Source of the DNA: JBOHER01 sp050701115
GTDB taxonomy: Bacteria > Actinomycetota > Actinomycetes > Mycobacteriales > Pseudonocardiaceae
Length of the DNA: 9,964 bases
Direction: 5' to 3'
Assembly (NCBI GenBank): GCA_050701115.1
Contig: JBOHER010000034.1
Coordinates: 1-9,964, forward strand
Part shown: positions 5,783 to 9,964 of the stretch, piece after piece
How positions within the stretch are numbered: the stretch's first letter is position 1
Layout of the letters: each line of letters begins with the position of its first letter
The notes under the pieces: generated by a model
Database searches by the model: none
Seen by the model: only the letters and a program-made list of their open reading frames with translations
Told to the model about the DNA's origin: nothing
Program-made: the position numbers and the translations under genes

Positions 5783-6768
5783 CTTCCGTATGCGGCCAGC
5801 ACCTCGGGGTGGACCAGGCAGGTCGTCGCGCCCTCTGCGACACAGGTGAGCGGCCGGTCCGCCGTTTTAACCGGGAACCCGAAGGACTCCTCGAGCAGCT
5901 GGGTGAACCCGCGCAGCATCGACCCGCCGCCCATGGCGAGCAGACCTTCGGACATGACGTCGCCGACCGCCTGTGCTGGCAGGTCTTCGAGACAGGCGGT
6001 GAGCGTGTGCACGATCTCTGTCGTGGTCGGCCGGAGCGCGTCCACGACCTCCTCGGTTTCCAGCGTGACCAGCCTCGCGCGGCCGGTGGCGGCGTCGCGG
6101 CCCTCGACGACGAGCGGCTGGTTGTCGTCGTCCTCGCGCAGGCGGACCTTGAGATCCTCCGCGGTGAGTTCGCCGACCACGATCTGATGCTCGTTCCGCA
6201 GGTGCTGGTACAGCGCATTGGTGAGTTCGTCGCCTGCGACGCGGCAGCTGCGGTGGGTCAGGATGCCGCCGAAACAGAATCCGGTGATCTCCGCGGTGCC
6301 GCCGCCGAGATCGACCACAAGGTGCGCGCGCTGTTCCAGCGGGTTGATTCCGGAGCCGAGTGCACCGGCCACCGGCTCGGGGATCAGGGCCACCTTGCGC
6401 AGTCCCGCCTCGTGCGCGACTTCCAGCAGGGCACGGCGTTCCAGTGCGGTGGCGCCGGCGGGAACGGCGATGACCGCCCGTGGTCGCAGCCCGGACCGCC
6501 AGCGGGACGCGATCTTGCGGATGACCGCCACGACGAACGCCCTCGCGGACTCGAGGTCGACGATCACGCCGTGGCGCATGGGTCGTACCGTCTCGAATCC
6601 GGCGGGGGTGCGGCCGATCAGTTCGCGTGCCTCTTTGCCGACCAGAATGGCGCGATACGGGTCTGTCGTCCTGGTCAGCATGACCGACGGTTCATTGAGG
6701 ACTATGCCGAGTTCTGGCCGGCCAACCACGGTGTTGGCAGTGCCGAGATCAATACCAAATCCGCCCAC
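5779..6768 (-). CDS. mreB: MreB-like bacterial actin (rod-shape determining protein)
   Basis: 329 residues from GTG 6768, which has GGGAGG (6774-6779 on the complement) five bases upstream and gives a canonical MreB opening, MGGFGIDLGTANT. A GTG at 6789 is in frame but lies at or before the predicted transcription start. Actin-fold motifs: phosphate-1 GIDLGTANT (5-13), RPMRHGVIVDLE (62-73), connect-1 IPEPVAGALGSG (129-140), phosphate-2 VVDLGGGTAEI (151-161), and adenosine motif MGGGSMLRG (279-287). Length is near the family norm of 335-345. MreB polymers under the membrane guide peptidoglycan synthases. The sequence is divergent: IPEPVAGALGSG stands where MreB usually has IEEPMAAAIGAG. No mreC or mreD is adjacent. 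The gene converges on the SEDS-PBP gene with stop codons overlapping in CTAA. An MreB paralogue with a specialised role is possible; DnaK/Hsp70 is excluded by length and motifs. Confidence 0.9.
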   Translation of the reverse strand: MGGFGIDLGTANTVVGRPELGIVLNEPSVMLTRTTDPYRAILVGKEARELIGRTPAGFETVRPMRHGVIVDLESARAFVVAVIRKIASRWRSGLRPRAVIAVPAGATALERRALLEVAHEAGLRKVALIPEPVAGALGSGINPLEQRAHLVVDLGGGTAEITGFCFGGILTHRSCRVAGDELTNALYQHLRNEHQIVVGELTAEDLKVRLREDDDNQPLVVEGRDAATGRARLVTLETEEVVDALRPTTTEIVHTLTACLEDLPAQAVGDVMSEGLLAMGGGSMLRGFTQLLEESFGFPVKTADRPLTCVAEGATTCLVHPEVLAAYGS

Positions 6769-6793
6769 CGCGCCCTCCCGGTTGATCACCTCG

Positions 6794-6799
6794 ATTCTA
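6794..6799 (-). promoter_or_regulatory. Putative -10 box TAGAAT of the mreB-like gene
   Basis: On the complement TAGAAT matches the -10 consensus in 5 of 6 positions and the actinobacterial TAnnnT pattern. No good -35 is visible at 16-18 bp. Transcription would begin near 6787, giving a leader of about 19 bases that just contains GGGAGG and the GTG at 6768. This argues for separate transcription from the regulator gene 130 bp upstream on the same strand. The gap 6790-6918 holds no hairpin that I would call a terminator. Confidence 0.4.
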
Positions 6800-6918
6800 G
6801 GTGGGGTGGGACGTCGGCCGCGTCCGCTGATCGGGGGTGGGTGTGCCTCATCCGGGTTGCCCGTGCACGGCTGTCGTCCAGCTGACTTCTCCTCAGTTGC
6901 CGAACCCCGTCGCTGCCA

Positions 6919-7920
6919 TCACATGGGGTTGAACTCGTTGGTCCGATGGGATCCGGTGAGTACCGCGCTGCGCTTGAGCGCGTCCACGACCAGCGAGGTT
7001 TCGATGGCGCTCACCTTGTCCAGCCAGGACGACCGGGTGACGAACTCGTGCAAGGCGGACCTGCTGGGCAGCGTGACATCGACCAGCAGCTGGTGCGGGC
7101 CCATGATCGCGGCGGCGTACCGTACCAGCGGCGATTCGATGATGCGCTCGCCCACGGTGTCGACAGCCTCGGGCGGGGTCCGTATCCACAGCAGTGCCTC
7201 GACGGGCAGGCCGAGCAGCCCGGGCTCCACCACCGCCCGGAAGAAGATTCGCCCGGCCGCGCGGAGCGCTTCGAGGCGTCGTCGTGCGGTCGCTTCGGAG
7301 ACGTCGGCGAGCCGGGCCAGTTCCTCGTGGGTGAGCCGACCGTCCCGGGCGAGCGCGCGCAGGATGGTCCGTTCGTCGGGGGACAGTCGCATGGGTTCGC
7401 CGCCCATGGTGGCGGGTTTGGCCGGGTGACCGGGCGACAGCCGGTCGACCTCCTCCGGGGTGAGCACACCCGGCTGCCACTCGTGCACGGTCCGGTAGTA
7501 GCGCAGCAACGGATGGGTACTCACGCGGGCCAATCCGGGTGTGCCGGGTAGTTCGTCCATAAGCAGGCTGGATAGCCGGTCGACGGGGCACCACATCTCG
7601 GCGACGCAGTCGGCCAGGCCGGTCACGACATAGGTGAAGGTGGACTCGGGTCGCCGGGCCAGGGAGTTCGCCGCGATCCGGATCGTGCCTGGTGTGCAAC
7701 GCAGGTCGACGATCACCGGCTCGCTGTGGGCGATAAGGGCCAGGCCGGTGACCACGACCAGCCGTTCGTCGATCAGGCGCCCGCCGTGGCGGGCGACCGT
7801 TCGCTCCGGCTCCCTGAGCACCGCGGCGATCTTGCGCCAGGACGCCCGGCCGTCGACCTGCAGGGCGGCGACGATCCGGCGGTCCAGCTCATCGAGGGTG
7901 GCGCTCGCCTTTGACGTCAT
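6919..7920 (-). CDS. Tandem-duplicated Lrp/AsnC-family transcriptional regulator
   Basis: 333 residues from ATG 7920; an ATG at 7929 would add MRR but sits inside a predicted -10 box and has no ribosome site. The protein is two Lrp-like units in series, about twice the usual 150-165 residues. Counted from the 7929 start: first AsnC-type helix-turn-helix at 12-60 (LDELDRRIVAALQVDGRASW, then TVARHGGRLIDERLV), first ligand-binding alpha-beta domain at about 67-150, second helix-turn-helix at 183-230 (LSPDERTILRALARDGRLTH, then SEATARRRLEALRAAGRI), second ligand domain at about 240-315. The second helix-turn-helix fits the family better than the first. Lrp proteins bind amino acids or related small molecules and act on nearby promoters. 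The gene is divergent from the symporter/amidase pair, so it is the likely local regulator, with a substrate or product of that pathway as effector (inference). Confidence 0.88.
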   Translation of the reverse strand: MTSKASATLDELDRRIVAALQVDGRASWRKIAAVLREPERTVARHGGRLIDERLVVVTGLALIAHSEPVIVDLRCTPGTIRIAANSLARRPESTFTYVVTGLADCVAEMWCPVDRLSSLLMDELPGTPGLARVSTHPLLRYYRTVHEWQPGVLTPEEVDRLSPGHPAKPATMGGEPMRLSPDERTILRALARDGRLTHEELARLADVSEATARRRLEALRAAGRIFFRAVVEPGLLGLPVEALLWIRTPPEAVDTVGERIIESPLVRYAAAIMGPHQLLVDVTLPSRSALHEFVTRSSWLDKVSAIETSLVVDALKRSAVLTGSHRTNEFNPM

Positions 7921-7927
7921 GCGCCGC

Positions 7928-7956
7928 ATTTTCGGCTGATTCCGTCACTTTGGCAA
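7928..7956 (-). promoter_or_regulatory. Putative promoter of the Lrp-like gene, giving a leaderless message
   Basis: On the complement TTGCCA (7956-7951, 5 of 6 to -35) is separated by exactly 17 bases from GAAAAT (7933-7928, 4 of 6 to -10). The expected transcription start falls at about 7921-7920, on the ATG at 7920. A leaderless transcript is common in actinobacteria and would explain the absence of a ribosome site. Confidence 0.4.
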
Positions 7957-7972
7957 CAGCTCTTGTCCGCAA
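7950..7972. promoter_or_regulatory. Candidate operator: interrupted dyad TTG-N3-ACA-N5-TGT-N3-CAA
   Basis: The two half-sites TTGnnnACA (7950-7958) and TGTnnnCAA (7964-7972) are reverse complements at six positions each, centred on 7961. The 23-bp span and spaced dyad are of the kind bound by dimeric regulators. It overlaps the -35 hexamer of the regulator's own promoter and lies about 60 bp before the symporter start, so binding could autorepress the regulator and affect the symporter gene. Binding by the Lrp-like protein is inferred from position only. Confidence 0.38.
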
Positions 7973-8032
7973 CCATCACCCGCTGGATGCTGTGGACCTG
8001 TCCTGGTGACGTACCGCACAAGGAGAACGCGC

Positions 8033-9367
8033 ATGGCAACCCTTCCGTCGACCGATACGGCCACGACAACTGCTCCCCTGGGCACCGCCCAGGCGACGAT
8101 GACGAGGGCCGAACGGCGCCGCGTGATCGTCGGTGCGGGTGTGGGCAACGCGCTCGAGTGGTACGACTGGGTTGCCTACGCGATCTTCGCGCCGTTCTTC
8201 GCCTCCCAGTTCTTCAACCCGCAGAACCCGCTGTCCGCCCTGCTGGCGACGCTGGCGGTGTTCGCGGTCGGCTTCCTCATGCGTCCGCTTGGCGGGCTGT
8301 TCTTCGGGTGGCTCGCCGACCGGCACGGCCGCCGAGTGGCGATGACGACCGCGATGGTGGTCACCGCCGCGGGCAGCCTGCTCATCGGGGTGGCACCGAC
8401 GTACGCCAGTGTCGGGGTGTTCGCCTCGGCGGTGCTCCTGCTCGCCCGGCTGGGGCAGGGCTTCGGTCTCGGCGGGGAGATTGGGGGCTCGCACACATAT
8501 CTGGCCGAGATGGCTCCACCGCGCCGACGTGGGCTGTGGGCGAGCAGCATGTACATCGCGGTGACCTCCGGGGTGCTCACCGCCACGCTGCTCGCGGCCG
8601 GGCTGTCCAGTCTGCTCGGCAAGGCGGACATGGCGGCCTGGGGCTGGCGGGTGCCATTCCTCATCGGCGGCGTACTCGGCGTCTACGCGATCTACCTGCG
8701 GCGCAGCCTGCACGAGTCGCACGCCTTCCGTAAGGAGCAGCAGCAGGAGGAGGCGGCCGGTAGCCACCCGTCGCTGCTGCGCGGGATCTGGGAGAACCGC
8801 GCCGCGGCGCTGCGTGTGATCGGGCTGACCGTCGGCGGAACCGTCGCCTACTACACCTGGGCGGTGTCGGCCACGGGGTACGCGATCAGCGTGAAGGGTG
8901 TCGACCCCCAGCAGGCGCTGTGGGCGGGTGTCGTGGCGAACCTGGTCTTCGTCGTCGCCCTTCCGTTGTGGGGAGCGTTGTCCGATCGCTGGGGACGCAA
9001 GCCCAACCTGTACTTCTTCCCCCTGGCGCTCGGCGCGGTGAGTTTCCCGCTCAACGGGCTGATCGGTGACCAGGCGTGGCAACTCGGGGTGGCGATGTCG
9101 ATCGCGCTGTTCATCCACGCGTCCGTCACGTCGATCGTGCCCGCGGTGATGGCCGAGCAGTTCCCCACCCGGGTGCGGGCGACCGGATTCGCCTTTCCCT
9201 ATTCGATCGCCGTGGCGCTCACCGGCGGCACCGCGCCGTACCTGCAGACCTGGCTGGCCAGCCGCGGCACGCCCGACCTGTTCATCGTCTACTCGATCGC
9301 CCTGCTCGGAGTCAGTTTCCTGACCGCCATCACCCTGAAGGAAACCAAGGGCATCTCGCTCGAGTGA
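8033..9367 (+). CDS. Major facilitator superfamily transporter, metabolite:H+ symporter (MHS) type
   Basis: 444 residues from ATG 8033, with AAGGAG at 8020-8025 seven bases upstream; an ATG further left at 8006 lacks this. The N-terminal 30 residues are Thr/Ala-rich and cytoplasmic. The first helix carries GNALEWYDWVAYAIFAPFFA (38-57), the hallmark of MHS proteins such as alpha-ketoglutarate and proline/betaine permeases. The motif GWLADRHGRR (92-101) lies between helices 2 and 3 and its repeat GALSDRWGRK (314-323) between helices 8 and 9. GQGFGLGGEIGGSHTYLAEMAP (141-162) and RVRATGFAFPYS (380-391) are also family positions. About 12 transmembrane helices are expected, with a charged central loop (223-247, RKEQQQEE). 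It should import a small organic acid, amino acid or amide with protons; the substrate cannot be read from sequence. The amidase start lies 42 bp downstream, probably in the same operon. Confidence 0.92.
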   Translation: MATLPSTDTATTTAPLGTAQATMTRAERRRVIVGAGVGNALEWYDWVAYAIFAPFFASQFFNPQNPLSALLATLAVFAVGFLMRPLGGLFFGWLADRHGRRVAMTTAMVVTAAGSLLIGVAPTYASVGVFASAVLLLARLGQGFGLGGEIGGSHTYLAEMAPPRRRGLWASSMYIAVTSGVLTATLLAAGLSSLLGKADMAAWGWRVPFLIGGVLGVYAIYLRRSLHESHAFRKEQQQEEAAGSHPSLLRGIWENRAAALRVIGLTVGGTVAYYTWAVSATGYAISVKGVDPQQALWAGVVANLVFVVALPLWGALSDRWGRKPNLYFFPLALGAVSFPLNGLIGDQAWQLGVAMSIALFIHASVTSIVPAVMAEQFPTRVRATGFAFPYSIAVALTGGTAPYLQTWLASRGTPDLFIVYSIALLGVSFLTAITLKETKGISLE

Positions 9368-9409
9368 CCCGCGCAGCCCCAAGCTTTTCCGCACCAGCAG
9401 GGAGAACCC

Positions 9410-9964
9410 GTGAGCACCGATATCTGTTATCTGACGGCACGCGAGATGGCCGCCGCCGTCCGGCGGCGCGACGTCTCGGTCCGCGAGGTCGTGCGGGCGC
9501 ACCTGGACCGGATCGAACGGGTCAACCCGGAGATCAACGCGATCGTGTCCCTCGTGCCCGAGCGGGCGCTGGCCGAGGCCGCCGCAGCGGACGAGCGTCT
9601 GGCCAGGGGCGAGGAGGTGGGTTCGTTGCACGGATTGCCGGTGGCGCACAAGGACACCCACCTGACCGCGGGCATCCGGACGACCTTCGGTTCCCAGGCG
9701 ATGCGGGACCACGTGCCGGACGCCGACGAGCTGATCGTGGCCAGGGTCCGTGCCGCAGGAGCGATCACGATCGGCAAGACGAACGTGCCGGAGTTCGGGG
9801 CGGGCTCGCACACGTTCAACCCTGTATTCGGAGCGACCCGCAACCCCTACGACCCGAGCAAGAGCGCGGGCGGCAGCAGTGGTGGCGCGGCGGCCGCGCT
9901 GGCCGCCGGGATGCAGCCGCTGGCCGACGGCAGCGACATGGGCGGCTCGCTGCGCAACCCGGCC
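9410..9964 (+). CDS. Amidase-signature family enzyme, N-terminal 185 residues (cut by window edge)
   Basis: Starts at GTG 9410, with AGGGAG at 9399-9404 five bases upstream. The frame is open to the window end, so the gene is truncated by the window, not broken. Seen features: VREVVRAHLDRIERVNPEINAIV (24-46), HGLPVAHKD (74-82) with catalytic K81, GKTNVPEFGAGSHTFNPVFG (122-141), and the glycine/serine signature SAGGSSGG (152-159) to DMGGSLRNPA (176-185). By analogy with the family triad, S156 is the cis-serine and S180 the nucleophile, 24 residues apart as expected. The family hydrolyses C-N amide bonds and the full length is usually 450-500 residues. GatA of the tRNA amidotransferase belongs to the same family, but no gatB or gatC is seen and the transporter context favours a catabolic amidase. 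There is no signal peptide, so it acts in the cytoplasm, probably on the compound the symporter brings in. Confidence 0.93.
   Translation, partial: MSTDICYLTAREMAAAVRRRDVSVREVVRAHLDRIERVNPEINAIVSLVPERALAEAAAADERLARGEEVGSLHGLPVAHKDTHLTAGIRTTFGSQAMRDHVPDADELIVARVRAAGAITIGKTNVPEFGAGSHTFNPVFGATRNPYDPSKSAGGSSGGAAAALAAGMQPLADGSDMGGSLRNPA

Noticed and set aside
5146..6885. A 579-codon + strand frame running through the PBP end and the mreB region
   Set aside because: It changes no known domain into another, has no motif, and is antisense to the actin motifs of the mreB-like gene.
7976..9811. A 611-codon open frame on the - strand opposite the symporter and amidase
   Set aside because: Its translation is rich in Arg, Gly, His, Gln and Asp without motifs, as expected of antisense GC-rich DNA. 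The + strand genes have clear family motifs and ribosome sites.
9410..9964. GatA subunit of the aspartyl/glutamyl-tRNA amidotransferase
   Set aside because: The family is the same, but the neighbours are a symporter and regulator, not gatC/gatB, and the fragment does not distinguish them; a catabolic amidase is the more economical call.

Overview
The window is high-GC DNA with strong third-position G+C bias, frequent GTG starts and compact spacing, as in a filamentous actinobacterium. The gene styles (a solitary MreB homologue, a SEDS-PBP fusion, a tandem Lrp-like regulator) would fit Pseudonocardiaceae or relatives, but the family-level assignment is inference, not proof.

Layout from left to right. 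Bases 1-125 are the right end of an IS200/IS605-type element: the last codons of tnpB overlapping the hairpin-rich 3' end of its omega (guide) RNA. A promoter-like site just outside the element precedes a small two-helix membrane protein of unknown function (207-740). A Uma2-family putative nuclease follows (936-1517). A 16-bp perfect palindrome (1575-1590) separates it from the next pair of genes.

Bases 1656-5782 hold a tightly spaced pair on the + strand. The first encodes a bitopic membrane protein with a cytoplasmic N-terminal half, one transmembrane helix and a cysteine-containing extracytoplasmic C-terminal domain. The second encodes a 935-residue natural fusion of a SEDS glycosyltransferase (RodA/FtsW type) with a class B penicillin-binding protein, that is, a peptidoglycan polymerase and crosslinker in one chain. 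Converging on it, with stop codons interlocked in the tetranucleotide CTAA, is a divergent mreB-like actin gene on the - strand (5779-6768). No mreC or mreD is visible in the window. Together 1656-6768 looks like a compact, rearranged elongation-type cell-wall synthesis module, with the bitopic protein a candidate for the missing RodZ/MreC-like connector. This is the most interesting part of the window.

Bases 6919 to the right edge form a second unit: a tandem-duplicated Lrp/AsnC-family regulator (- strand), divergent from a metabolite:H+ symporter of the major facilitator superfamily and an amidase-signature enzyme that runs off the window. The 100-bp divergent region contains an interrupted dyad overlapping a good promoter for the regulator. 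This suggests a locally regulated uptake-and-hydrolysis system for an amide-type substrate.
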